64,000 nucleotides of DNA, from positions 1 through 64,000 of the forward strand of contig JADNYJ010000082.1 in assembly GCA_015501075.1 (NCBI GenBank), written 5' to 3'. This DNA is from Gymnopilus junonius. Taxonomy: Eukaryota; Basidiomycota; Agaricomycetes; Agaricales; Galerinaceae. Under the pieces are notes generated by a model. The model saw only the letters and a list, made by a program, of their open reading frames with translations, had not been told where the DNA came from and made no database searches. Position 1 is the first letter of the stretch. Every line of letters begins with the position of its first letter. Below are positions 12,844 to 24,333 of the stretch, in pieces. The position numbers were made by a program, and so were the translations under genes.

Positions 12844-13089
12844 TTGCTCACAAGGTCTGTCTCCGTTTCCTATTCAACATCTGCTGAGTGTACCCACCAA
12901 GTGCATAAATTTAGAAACTATTCTGCCTTTTCTTTTCTTGCGAGGAAGTATAGTTCCCCGAAGCCGATCCTCAGGCATGTCTTGCCGATTTTGACTTCTT
13001 CCACAGGATTTCTTGACATGTGTGTGAGCAAACCATTTCCTTTAAAACGAGGAAGCTCAGACTTCTTTCCTTTACCACCAAGCTTACCC

Positions 13090-15659
13090 ATGACGCTTAT
13101 CCCTTCGACCAACGCTCTAGGCCTGCTCGCTCAGCATGGCATAAAAAACGGACTACCACTATTCTTCTCATTTCTTTGTGCACTGATAAGCGTCATTCTG
13201 TATGTCACTAAGTCGACCTCCCGCAGAGTTGGAAAGTATAGTCTTCCTCCTGGACTACCTCGCCGGTTCTTTGGACTAACTAAGACTAACTTCGGAATGC
13301 CTACGTGGAAGGCGCTGGCGTTATTGCACGAAAAATACGGTGCGATTTCTCGCCCTGGATCCCCTTATCGATGTTGCTGGAATGAGTCTATATGATATAG
13401 GGCCGGTTACGTCCATTTATCAAGGAAATAAGCTTATCATCAGTAAGGAATTTCCGAATTAGCTTTGTCGAGGTGATTCTTAATCCTTTTTGATTCAATT
13501 CAGGCTTGGGAACTATCAAAGCTGCTACAGATTTACTCGAGAAACGAAGTGGTATTTATTCAAGCAGGCCAAGGAATATCATGGGGTATGATTAAGTTAA
13601 GTACTCTCTAATGATGCATATACCTTATACATCCTTGTCTAGATCAGAACTCATGTCTGGAGGGATGAGAGGTGTTAATATGCCATACGGACCAAGATGG
13701 CGTAATTGGAGATCAGTAAGGGCTTTAAATCCTTTTTCCCTTTGAAATGGATTGTTTAATAAGCATTGCCCCAGCTCATGCATACTGGAATGGGTATTCA
13801 AGCGTCAGGCGGTCATAAATGCATCCAGTCTCTGGAATCTAAGATCATGCTGCACGAACTCCTGGAAAGTAACCCTGCTACTTATGGAACTCGCATTCGT
13901 CGGTAAATATCCCAGCCTTGCTCTCGTTAAGTGTTCGAAGGCTTATACTTGGATACTTGCCTAAAGTACCTTGGCTTCGATTAGTATGTCCATGGCTTAT
14001 GGCAGCGTGTTGAATCCTTCGACGACCCAGTGGTTCAAGCTCAGGTAGTGTCGGAGCATGGTCAGTATATCTGATCATATGAAATTCTGAAGAATCTAAA
14101 GCCTTACTCACCTAAATTTGCAGCTTTTGTACAGTTCGTACTATTTTCCCTTTTACCTCGAGCCTATGAGCTAAATCATCACTCATATGGATTTTAGCTA
14201 CAGGTGCGACATCCTTAAATATCTATAATCGTTATTTGCTCATTAATTTGTTTATATATTGTGCAGTCAACCAGGAAAATATGTTGTCGAGTCTGTAAGA
14301 GTCATGGTTACGTTTTGAGGGGATCCCTCGTGTTAATTTACTCCATACAGTGGCCCATTTTGCTAAAACTGCCAGTATGTTCCTTGTTTTTCGCTTGCAG
14401 ACACATCCCGGTTCATATTTCCGAATGGTTATTCAGCGCTTCATGCAATGGTTTCGACGTGTTCCTGAGGCTCAACGAAAGAGCGACACCCAAGTCTACA
14501 TGGCTCTTTTGAATGAAGCCAGGGAAAAAGTGGTACATGAGAATGCTCCCACATCCATATTGAAGAAAGGGCTGGAGCGGCAGGCTGACTACGGGATGAG
14601 TGATGTGGAAATGGCGTTTGCCCTCTCTGCCCCTTTTTCCGCTGGAGTCGCCACCGTCAGTCATGCCCATTGAACTTCTGGCAGTGAACTGATTACCTTC
14701 GCAGTCAAGCACCAGTCTTGAAGTTTTCATCCGTGAGTGATGAACTCCTAACAGCTTTTGATCTCCTTATGAATCGATCCATAGTTGCAATGTTATATCA
14801 CCCTCACGTCATGCGAAAGGCACAGGATGAAATTGATAAAGTAATTGGGCAATGCCGTCTTCCAGAATTTGAAGACGCAGACTTCTTGCCTTACATAAAT
14901 GCGGTTATAAAAGAAACACTAAGGTCGGTATGCGACACACACGACATTTTCGACTTCAAGGTTCTCTAACGTGAATATATTCTTACTAGATGGCGCCCAC
15001 TTTTCCCCATGGGTATTCCTCATGATACCCTTGCAGATGACGTATACGAGGACATGCACATTCCGATGGGAAGTTCTGTGGTATGGAATGCATAGTGAGT
15101 CTAAGTCCCAGTTGCTTCAGATACTCTTTACCCGCGTCATACTACGTGCGTTGCAGTTTGATGAGCAGGGACGAGAAGGCATGTATATTTCTTTTGATTG
15201 AGCCTCACGGTGAGCTTATGGAAATTACGCGCAGCTGTTCTCATCTGCCGAAGAATTTAAGCCCGAACGATACCTTGATTCAAAGGAACAAACCATCTCT
15301 TCAAAAGCTGTGGATCCCGCATTTGTCTTCGGTTTGGAAGACGTATTTGTCCTGGTATGCACATTGCACGGAATTCTCTCTTTATTACCATTTCCAGGTG
15401 AACTGTGCTTCATAGACTGTATTGTATCGAATTATTGATCATGACGTAGATTACTTTGGGCATTCGACATTCTCCCATCGAAAGACAATACCGGCAATGA
15501 AATTCTCCCATCTGTAGCCATGGAAGACTTTGTAGAAGGTCTTGCGATTCGTCCACATCCATTTGGTTATTTATTGAAGCCGAGGAAGGGCGATGAGGTT
15601 GTTCCTTAATTGCAGAGGAGGCTAAGCGGGCGAAGGAGGAGATTGCATCAACCTGCTGA
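13090..15659 (+). pseudogene. Cytochrome P450 (second of a tandem pair), nearly intact
   Basis: This is a paralogue of the gene just upstream, same strand, same exon layout. It has an N-terminal membrane anchor (start at 13090), a hinge SLPPGLP, SELMSGGMRG, C-helix WRNWR, ISEC-type helix segments, I-helix SAGVAT, K-helix ETLR, FKPERY and the heme loop. The loop would read FGFGRRICPGMHIA but one T is missing from a TTT run at about 15335, so the literal frame leaves the motif exactly at the heme-binding site. A second frame change occurs just before the C-terminal IAEEAKRAKEE, with stop at 15657-15659. With all catalytic residues preserved, this copy is either very recently inactivated or functional with sequencing indels. 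Confidence 0.8.
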
Positions 15660-16228
15660 TGGTGTTATTGTAATCCCGATCCCTTTGAAAATTCAGACTT
15701 GATATTGATCCCAATAAGATTAAATCAAATTTTGTCGAAATATCCTAAGTGGGATCGTCTTCCGCATTGAACAAGGGGCCATGCATGTGCTCACCCAAAA
15801 TAGTTGCCGACAGGCGGCAAGTTTCGTATCATCGGCTGCAGCTCCGAATCGGTAAATGACCCGACACCCTACTAAACGACCGAACCCAAACCAAACACTT
15901 TGCCAACACAGACAAATTCTTCCAAGCTTCCACAGGCTTGTATGTGTACCTGAGACTTTGGCACACTTCTTTGACAACATAATTAAATCATGTATGTAGA
16001 TTAAACCTAGTAATCTTTCTTCTTACTGAACCTTTGAAATTTCTATTTTTTACTCTCAGGCTGGTCTGATGCATTTTCTCTCATTCATTATTTATTTGAT
16101 ATTATTCCAGATACTTAGAACTACACATTAGTAAAATCCAGCTAAACTTCCAAGTTGTTAGGCTGTGCTAGGACTGTGGTGAGGGCTCCTTCTGTCAGCC
16201 TGTCATTGGACCACTGGCTGTGTCATGT
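15660..16228. other. Intergenic, nothing recognised
   Basis: AT-rich spacer between the second P450 and the left LTR of the Gypsy element. The short minus-strand ORF at 15720-15980 has no recognisable features. Confidence 0.5.
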
Positions 16229-16449
16229 TGGAGCAGGCCAATCTGGACGAGGCACACATGGAATGGGTCAAGGAGTCTCCCCTGCTGTGGCTCGGCAACT
16301 GCGGATGCATCCTTTGGGCACAGCCACTGGGGATCGCCCTATGTACAATACATCTAATCTAACAGTGATCACCATATCTAATCTACTTGCTAATCCAGTC
16401 TAGTCTAGTCTAATCTGCTTGCTAATCTAGTCTGATTGGCACTGCCACA
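16229..16449 (-). repeat. 3' LTR of the Gypsy element
   Basis: 221 bp. In element orientation it starts TGTGGCAGTGCC and ends GGCCTGCTCCA (TG...CA). It differs from the other LTR at 13 positions by eye, all transitions. It contains a short internal repeat of TCTAGTC-like units. Confidence 0.9.
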
Positions 16450-16466
16450 TGTGCCCCCCCACTCTA
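16450..16466 (-). other. Polypurine tract of the Gypsy element
   Basis: On the minus strand a G-rich run (AGAGTGGGGGGGGCACA) abuts the 3' LTR, the usual position of the plus-strand primer. Confidence 0.65.
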
Positions 16467-17059
16467 TCACAACGCCCTCATTGCATCCACAAATGCCTAT
16501 CCACCACTATTGTGTCTCATCTGCCTCATTGACTATGTCGGAATTATCAACACTGTCCCCCTCCATGTCCTCTTCATCCCCACCCACACTCTGTGCAACC
16601 AGATCTTCCAGATCCTTCTCCAGAATGCTGCCCAAGGAGTTTGGTGGTGGCAGATCTGATTTCTCTTCCTCCAGCCCCATCTGTGCCTCAATTGCTGCCT
16701 GTGCATCTACTAGCTGTGTTCCAATGCATGGGATGAATCACTGCAGTCATTGAGCGCTGAAGCAGCCTCCGATGGGCAAACCTTCCAGAGTCTCAAGTCA
16801 GTATGAATTCTTCTCTCATGATATGACGTGTCTTGGAGCTGACCACTTCAGTTCTAGCTTTCTCTCGGCCTTGAACGTGTAATTGAGGTCACTCCGATAA
16901 ACCTGTACTAACTGCCTGGCTTTGAAGATGACCTCTCCAGGCTACCGTTCCTTCAACCTTCTGTCAAATGCTGCCTTCCTCTTCTCTGCGTGTTCAACAA
17001 TCTGGGAATATCTGTTGAACTGGTGCTGTTTGACATATGCCATCTGCACCTCGACTTCA
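16467..17059 (-). pseudogene. Gypsy integrase C-terminal region (distal piece, beyond the hAT insertion)
   Basis: Minus-strand frames contain AEVEVQMAYVKQHQFNRYS and a following stretch FKARQLVQVYRSDL, which continue the integrase tail interrupted at the hAT insertion site. A TGA follows KER. The last few hundred bases before the polypurine tract are acidic and Gln-rich but broken by stops. Confidence 0.6.
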
Positions 17060-17067
17060 GCCTCTGT

Positions 17068-17235
17068 TAGGGTTGCCGAAGTTCAGTTCAGTCCAGTTCT
17101 CTGCCCATTTTGGAGAACTGAGAACTGAACTGCTAGAGATATGCCAGAACTGAACTGAGAACTGGACTGAACCTCAAAGAACCAGTTCTACCAGTTCAGT
17201 TCAGTCCAGTTCGCAGTTCGAACTGGTGAACTGTG
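17068..17235. repeat. Left subterminal repeat array of hAT
   Basis: About a dozen copies of CAGTTC or GAACTG, in both orientations, lie within 170 bp. Such arrays are typical transposase-binding sites in hAT ends. Confidence 0.75.
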
Positions 17236-17277
17236 AGATTCAAAAGAAAAATATATAAATTACATATAAAAATATAT

Positions 17278-20200
17278 CTAACTACTAATCTCAATATAGT
17301 TGCATACTTTATGAGCACCAGCCTCAATGGTAGCATCGAGGAAGCCAGATTTAAAAGCATCTTTGACAATCTGAGTCTTACCAAATAAAAGTGGGTCCAT
17401 GCGATTCCGATGAAGAGTATCAGTAATTCCGGCACCTGAAAAAGCTCTTTCTGATGCTACAGAAGAACCTTGAATGGCTAAATAGTCACGCGCAATCATA
17501 GACAGAGTCAGATACTGCTGAGAGTGATACTATGAATCATAGTTAGAAGGTTCAAAAGAGATAAATTTTTGATAACTTACACCCCACCATCTGATTGGAT
17601 CTTCTGTATCTTCTCGAGGACTATTAACATAATCCAATAGCTCCTTCTGTGGATCAATAGCCAAGGACTCTTCAGATGATGTAGTGCTGAGTGAGGACAA
17701 TATCCAGTTGGTGCCGTAACCCTTGAATGGAGTGGCAGCATCTAAAAGCAGTCAATATCACACTGAATAAAAAGACAGGAAGCTCACCATTTGTCTTGTT
17801 AGCATTTGTAATTGATGGTGCCTTCAACTTCTTTGGGGGTTGGTAATAGGAATCAAACTACAAATTAATTAATAAGAGTAACCTTCTGACCTTAAAAAAA
17901 CTTACAGCATCTTTCAGAGATTCATAACCAGCTTCATAATAAACTTTGTCCCAATTATTTTTACAGTATTCAAGCTTGATCGACGGATGCAATGCTATCA
18001 TGTACAATTAGTGAGCTATATTAGAAAGAGAGAAAATAGGAAAGTGAACCAAGGCAGATGAAGTATGTGTCACTCTCATCGAGAGACATATACCACTTGC
18101 ATAACTTGTTGAGGCCTTTTTCGATTGCTTGATGAACAGGCTCAAACTTGGCCTGTTTTATCATGATTTCCCACCGGCTTTGAAGCAACTCCAGGATGGG
18201 AATTGACTTCCAAAGAGTGGGTTCTTTCTCTGATGAAAAAGATGCCTGAGCTGAGCGAGGTTCCTATATTGATAAAAGATCAGTAAGAAGCTTTATGAAA
18301 GAGCAAGCCACTTACCTCAAGAACTTCTTTGATTAAATATAAAATGACCCATTCATCCTCTTGGAGTGCATAGTCTGTGTACTTCTTGTTCTTAAGTTTC
18401 GGAAGCCTGTTATCAGTGAAGAAACAAAATTTTTCAATGGCCTATAGTTGATGTTAGTTACCATAAAATAGTTCAAGGAGAATAGCTTAACATACCATCT
18501 TGCAGTTTGTAAAGCGTTCGACGAGGTCATACATTGATCCCCATCGAGTTCGAATCCACTTGATGAGCTCCAGGATCGGAACTCCTTCAGATTCGCAGCA
18601 AGCAGCAAAGAACTGCTTTGCTTGTGGTGAAGCCCGGATCTATGATCAATTAGAAAGAAAAAAATTGTATTGAAGATAAAATACTACTAACCTGATTCAC
18701 AAGAGTGAGTGTCTTCCCAAGAACATCGCCGGTGGTGAAGTCAACGATGTCATCGACCTCCACATCGTCTGAGATGTCATTGAGTTTGGTCCAATCCAAC
18801 ACCCAAGTATCGTCATCATCCTCCTCTTCCTCCTCATCATCCACATCCTCAACCGAAGCAGTATTGTTCTTTGTTGTCCTCTTGTTCTTTGGTGCCTTGG
18901 GATTTACTGTCTCAATGAAAGCTTTCGCAGAGAGGTAAACAGTATGCTCCATGCACCTATAAATGGTCGGCATGCCATTCATGATGATAGAATGATAGAC
19001 TTACCGAACGCGATGGTCTCGAGCTAACCACTCCTGAACAGAATCTGGCATGGCACGCTGCAAGACACGTAAGGCCTTATCATTGGCCGTCGCATTGTCA
19101 GCGTTGCCCAGCCAAGCTAAAGAAGTAAGAAAGAGTAAGTATTTGAGATGTATCAGACAGAAGTATGAACTTACTTTTTCCCTGACGTTATATTGGTCCA
19201 AAACTTCGACAATCTTCGCAGCGATGTTTGCCCCACTGTGGCTCCCTTTGAGCTCTTCAAACCCAAGGAGCTTCCTCCTCAGCTCCCACTCCATCGGTTT
19301 CCCCACCGGCGCATCAATGTAGTGCGCTGTAATCGCCAAGTAAGGGTCATATGCCTTTGAAGTCCAAGCATCAAATGTGATGGAGATTTTGCCAGGCACA
19401 ATCTAAATTCTAATAAGCAAAGATTTCCAGTAAAGGTGATAGGAGTACTTACTTTGAACTCCTCTTTGAGTCACCGAATAGCAAGATTCGCCTTTTCAAT
19501 GACCTCCTCCCATATCTTGGTGCGATGGGGAATATCAGATTCTTGTGTGGCCGGATGCTGGTACTTGAGGAGCTTTCGAAATGGTTTCTCTTCGACAACA
19601 CGAAAGGACTAGAAAAAGAATCATAAACAGCTTTAAGAAGAAAATATAACCAGCATACCTGATCACCTGAAATGATGAAGTCAAGGATATGTTCCAAGAG
19701 ACCTTCCTTGCTCCATTTGACATTCGGAGTAGCTTGTACAAACCCATCAAGATGTGTCTGCATAGTTGTATCTGAAGGCATATCTTCAGGATTGGGTAGC
19801 GCACACTCATTGGGCTTGATGCCCATTTTTTGACATATCTTCAGGTACATTTCACCATGAGTACCCCAGTTCCTGAAGGGAAGTATTAAGTATTAGTACA
19901 TAACATAGACCAGTATAAAAGACAAGGACTCTTACCAGTGGACATGTGTTCGGAGCGTGCTATTATCACCTGAAAAGAAGCTATTCTTCTCGCTACGACC
20001 CATAGCACTGAAAATTGAACCTGTAAGTAAAAGTAATATGAAGGAGAGAGGGCTTACATGCATCCTTTGCAGATATTACCCTTCTTTGACTTGTCCGATG
20101 CCTTATCTTTAAGTTCACCTGGTGTGAACATCTCATGTATGTCTTGGGTGCGGGGATCTTCTCCTCGATGAAAGTGTTTGTGAGCCGGCTATAAACAGAG

Positions 20201-20602
20201 GTAAGTGTAGCCAATATAAAGCCGAAAGCAATCCTTACCATTCGCTCAGCCTGAATGTCATCCCTCATTCGCAGGTACTTCTGCAGAGGGTCTTCATCTG
20301 TATCCTGCTCATTGCCAGATTCATCGCCCTCTCCATCCTCATCGCCCTCATCAACCTCCGTGTTGTCCTCTGTCGTGTCATCATCGGTATCCGTGATGAC
20401 ATTGCGCCTTGCCTTTGACATTGATGCTCGGGCAGGTTTGTTAGGAGGGGTGGTTGGATCTGGAGCAGGAGGGCGTTTTTCGGGAGAGGGAGGGGCTGAG
20501 TTGGCACGTCAAGTGGTGGGTGGAGGTTTGGGTTGAGTTTTCTTGGGCTTCAGCTGCGTGGGTTTGGCCTTGACAGTCGTGGAAGAAGACATGTGGTCAT
20601 GG
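17278..20602 (-). pseudogene. hAT transposase with BED finger, two premature TGA stops
   Basis: The transposase cuts and joins the element ends. Read on the minus strand from the ATG at 20602: a Pro/Lys-rich tail, an acidic stretch (about 20320-20400), a BED-like zinc finger (ICKGC ... THVHW, about 20060-19935), the RNase H-fold segment beginning ISITFDAWTS (about 19380), LGNADNATANDKALR, an acidic insertion (about 18780-18850), then the hAT dimerisation region RDYLAIQGSSVASERAFS (about 17450) and stop at 17278-17280. At least ten short introns separate the exons. In-frame TGA codons sit at 20509-20511 and 19471-19473, each one transition away from CGA or TGG. Confidence 0.85.
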
Positions 20603-20728
20603 AATCATTGTCTAGAACATCATAATAGTCAGCTGACGTTTAGATAAGATAACAAATAAGACTTACCTTTTCCTAAGCTGACTTCAATATTGATACAAAG
20701 TAAGTAAATGGACATCAGATAAATAAAA

Positions 20729-21073
20729 TTACTGCTTACCTGTAAATCGCTTTTCATAAAAGCTGCGCTCCTTGGCCATAAGCTGTGAAGTTGCAGCCTT
20801 GGCCTTGTCAGAGAGGAGTCGGGTGCGCTTCCCACCAACTTGCCAAGCGGGGCTTTTACCTTTAAGTCCTGTTAACACGGACCTCGGTAATCCATCTTCG
20901 CTGTCAGTGTCAGACCCGTGGGCCGAGCTGTTGGCACGTTTGTGCTTCTTCTGTGCATCTGAGTCCTTGAGGTTGATGGTGCGGTGCTCATCACTTGGCG
21001 AGTTGAACCACTGGATTTCACTGGCATCCTTCAGAGTACCGTCGGTGTTGAGAGCTGGGGCATCAGGGTCCAT
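20729..21073 (-). CDS. hAT accessory ORF of unknown function
   Basis: This intact ORF of 114 codons starts MDPDAPALNTDGTLKD. It is Ser/Asp/Lys-rich and ends in a basic segment (KRTRLLSDKAKAATSQ). It lies between the right terminus of the hAT and the transposase on the same strand, so it is either a small accessory protein or a 5' exon. I do not recognise a domain. Confidence 0.5.
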   Translation of the reverse strand: MDPDAPALNTDGTLKDASEIQWFNSPSDEHRTINLKDSDAQKKHKRANSSAHGSDTDSEDGLPRSVLTGLKGKSPAWQVGGKRTRLLSDKAKAATSQLMAKERSFYEKRFTGKQ

Positions 21074-21264
21074 AGCGAGCAGCGAGGAGCGGCAGAGTAA
21101 GCAGATCAAATCCTATTTTTTTTCGTTGATTCCTTTTCCGCAGGTGGCTGTAATTAGATTCAAGCTCCGACTTAAATCTAAGCCCCCCATCAAGTTGCGC
21201 AAAACTCGATATTTCCCCCTCCCGCCTCTCATTTCTATGTGAAAAAAATTGAGAAAATTATGCT

Positions 21265-21443
21265 TAAAAGTTCAGTTCGAACCCGGTTCGAACCTGGTTC
21301 GCAGATTTGCCCAAATTTCGAACTGAGAACCGAACCTGGTCAACCCAGAGCAGAACTGAACCGGAACTGAACCTGAACCGTTGGTCCGGTTTGGCCGGTT
21401 TGGGTTCGAACTGTCAGTTCGGAACTGAACTTCGGCAACCCTA
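21265..21443. repeat. Right subterminal repeat array of hAT
   Basis: GTTCGAAC, GAACTGA and GAACCGGT-like repeats are packed within 180 bp, mirroring the left end but with a different consensus (more GAACC). Confidence 0.7.
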
Positions 21444-21451
21444 GCCTCTGT

Positions 21452-22606
21452 GATGGGCGACATTGCTGTGGATATGGGTGTCAGCGATGTGTTGATGATG
21501 AGTCCCAGCAAGAGTTCCTTCGGGGTGAACTTTAGGGATGGCAGAATATGCCCGTTCAGGTGTTTGATAGCTGCCTCGAGGTGGTCAGGCCAGTTCCAGG
21601 GTAAGTCCTCTAATCCCATTGCATTGTATTTGTCCTCCCCTAAGTTTGGCACACACAGCCGCTTGAGGATGCCAAGAAGTCATCTGTTAGTTCCTTCCAC
21701 CAGGCCATTAACCCAGGGTGAATATGCGGGGACTATGTGGAGCTTTGTTCCATGGGCCTCACACTCTGCCCTGAGCTCTGCATTATTGAACTTGGGTCCA
21801 CCGTCAGTCATCAGCATTTCTGCTGCCATGAAGGTACTGCATATCTTCATGTATGATGCTCATGATGTTTTCCCTGTTGCTGACTTCTGTTTGAAACCCC
21901 AGACATATTGAGAGTATACCTCAATGAATAAGCCCAGCTTCATGAATCCTCCTTTTCCAGCCAGTAAGGTAAGTGTGTCATTCACAATAAGCTCGAATGG
22001 ATGATGACACATGATAGGTTCTAGGAGGGAGTGAATATGTGCAGGGCCAAATCCCTTACAATGCCCACAGTCAATGATTGCACGCACAATTGACGTGTCG
22101 AGTTTTGGGCTCATGTACTTGGTGAGCATTCATGCCTTTATGCTGTCACAGTGAAAGTGCCCATTCTGACGATGAATGTTGCAGGCCAGATCTGTTGCCT
22201 CTCTCTGCATGATGCATTCCCTTCTCGACTTGGCCCTCACTGACCTCCCATTTGCAAGCTTCCACAACTTCCCCCCTTCAATAAAGTAGTCCTTTGCATG
22301 ATGCCTCGCCCTCTTCCTCTTCCGCAGACTCATTCCCTGATCCAGCTCCAACAGGGCATCAACCACCTCCCGGAAAACTGCCTCTCCAATGAATCATTCA
22401 TGCAGGTCTTCATAGTCAGACCCAATAATGACATGGAAAATGTTGTTCGCTAGCCCCGTCCGTACTTCCCAATCCTTGCTGACTGTCCAGTCATGACCAT
22501 TGCCTGCCATTGTAGCCATGTTGACAAACTTGCGGCTCAACCCATCTGCTACTGGGTTGAGTTTTCCAGGCCTATGCCATATGTCCACTATCTGGTGAGC
22601 TAGCAC
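21452..22606 (-). pseudogene. Gypsy integrase, proximal part
   Basis: Minus-strand frames contain the RNase H tail (LNPVADGLSRK), a zinc-binding-like segment around the HCDSIKA stretch, and an integrase core (VNDTLTLL, then LMTDGGPKFNNAELRAEC and SPWVNGLVEGTNR). The DGGPKF and WVNG..E motifs hold the second catalytic Asp and the Glu. Several stops interrupt it, including TGA after HIRQ-type segments and near 22130. The frame runs into the hAT insertion at 21451. Confidence 0.75.
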
Positions 22607-22615
22607 GCCGTCCCT

Positions 22616-24187
22616 CTATCTAGCATGTGTCACATTGGGGTTTTCGCTGAGTAGTGTGTCCCTTAGGGCTTGGCAATCTGTTTCTAGCTCGACGGGGAAT
22701 CCCCAGACAATGTCCAAGAATTTGTCGAGGCTGAACTTGAGTGCAGTGAATTCAAGCAGGAATGGTTTGTATCTCTCTTCTGTCACCGATGTCCATTTTG
22801 ATGCGAAGGCCACTGGGTGGATCCATACGATCTCCTTTCCATTGGGTAATACAGTGACATGTCATTGTGAGCACATACCTGTGAAGCCCCATTTGCAGCC
22901 ATCAGTGGTGACAATGAATGGTGTGCTGTCAAACCTTGGACCTTTGAGTACAGGGTTGCTTGTCAAGGCAATCTTCAACCTTAGAAATGTGAAGTCATGT
23001 TGTTTGTGCCACAAGCCTGCCAGAGAGAATCCTTTCATAGCTCTAGCATATGCCACCTTGCCTTTTAGTTTTGGTAGTTCTATCTTCCGTATGAGATCCG
23101 ATAGAGGCTGTACCATGGTAGCATAGCCTTTGATAAGGGAGCGGAAGTAGCCTGCTAGGCCTAAGAATGAACTCAAGTTCTGTAGGTCTGTAGGTATTTT
23201 CCAGTTGACTATAGAGGTTAGCTTGGTCAGGTCTGGCTTGATTCCATCGGGGCCCACTCTGGCACCAGTGAAAACCTCTTCTGTCATGAAAAATTTAGAC
23301 TTTGCCACTGATAGAGAAAGTCCTTTCTCCTGAATTTGCATGAAGAGTGTTTGTATTGAGGCCATTTTCACACCAAAGTCATCTCCTGCTAGGCCTCCAT
23401 CATCAACGAACAGTTCAAAAAGACTGCCAACCAAGTCCCCAAGAGCAGTGGCTGTCATCTGTCCAAAAGTTGATGGTGCACCTGTAAGACCAAATAGCAT
23501 TCATTTATAGCAGAAGTATCCCCGTCCTTCAACATAAAATGAAACATAGGGTTGATCCTCCTCAGGGATCTGGCAGGCATAGAATCCACATGCAAAATCA
23601 AATATGCTAACCCACCAATGTCCGCTCAATCATTGCTGCTTCGCCTGTATATCACCTGGCTGCATTGAAGGTACCTTTGTGACTTTGTTGAGGTCAGCAA
23701 AGTCTTGGCAGATGCACCACTTAGTCTTTTCTTGTGTAGTTACCAGGGAAGTTTCTGGTCATTTAAACTCTGGCTCTAGGTTAAAGGCTGGGGAAAAACC
23801 TTGTGCTATGCACTCTGCATCCAGATGGTGCTGTAGTTCCTCAAGAGTGAGTCCTCCACCATCATGTGCTTTATGGGCAAGGGTTGTTGCTCCACAGCAC
23901 TTGACCTCTGAGAAGTGAATAGGGCAGATGATGTCAGCCTCAAGCATTGTGTTAATGACTGTGTTGAAATACTCCTTCTGTGGTGGGCTCTGTGGTCGCT
24001 GAGCTGGTTTTGTGTGAAATGTAGTGCCCTTTGGGATGTTAAGATGATGTATGGTGCCTTCCACAGCAGTAACCTTGCTCATTGAAAGGGCAAAACAATC
24101 TGCGAACTCTGCAATAATGCCATAAACTTGTGTGCGCTCATCATCTGTGAGGTCTGCACCAATAGTGACCACATCAAGGATCACCAC
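22616..24187 (-). pseudogene. Gypsy reverse transcriptase / RNase H
   Basis: Minus-strand ORFs at 24187-23759, 23500-22862 and 22813-22616 give the RT fingers (AQRPQSPPQKEYFNTVI), the MLFGLTGAPSTFGQM motif, the catalytic box FVDD (23399-23410), the connection SSFLGLAGYFRSLIKGYA and an RNase H start (TTDGCKWGFTGM). TGA separates YK and MLFGL at about 23501, where related elements usually have Arg. Another TGA lies near 23632. Confidence 0.85.
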
Positions 24188-24333
24188 AACTCACTCATCC
24201 TTGAATGGGTCTGTTTTCCTGGTGAGAATGGATGTATTTGAGGTATTCGGCATCTCTGGCTGGGTTCTCCAACTGGTGATGGATCATCACCTGCTGCTTC
24301 ATCAAGTAGCCAGACTGGCACTCCATCTTCTGT

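Larger units (their letters stand above)
17068..21443 (-). mobile_element. hAT superfamily DNA transposon (4376 bp), near-complete
   Basis: The termini TAGGGTTGCCGAAGTTCAG and its reverse complement (22 matching bases) bound the element. The minus strand encodes a multi-exon hAT transposase and an upstream small ORF. Both ends hold dense subterminal CAGTTC/GAACTG repeats. Only two in-frame stops were found in the transposase, so this insertion looks younger than the Gypsy element that hosts it. Confidence 0.93.
17060..21451. repeat. 8 bp target-site duplication of the hAT element
   Basis: GCCTCTGT occurs at 17060-17067 and again at 21444-21451, immediately outside the inverted termini of the hAT transposon. 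Its length fits hAT transposition, and joining the flanks restores the Gypsy integrase frame. Confidence 0.92.

Noticed and set aside
18705..18938. Serine-rich plus-strand ORF
   Set aside because: It is the complement of the acidic insertion in the hAT transposase.
22635..23126. 163-codon plus-strand ORF
   Set aside because: It is antisense to the Gypsy reverse transcriptase, whose motifs are clear on the minus strand.
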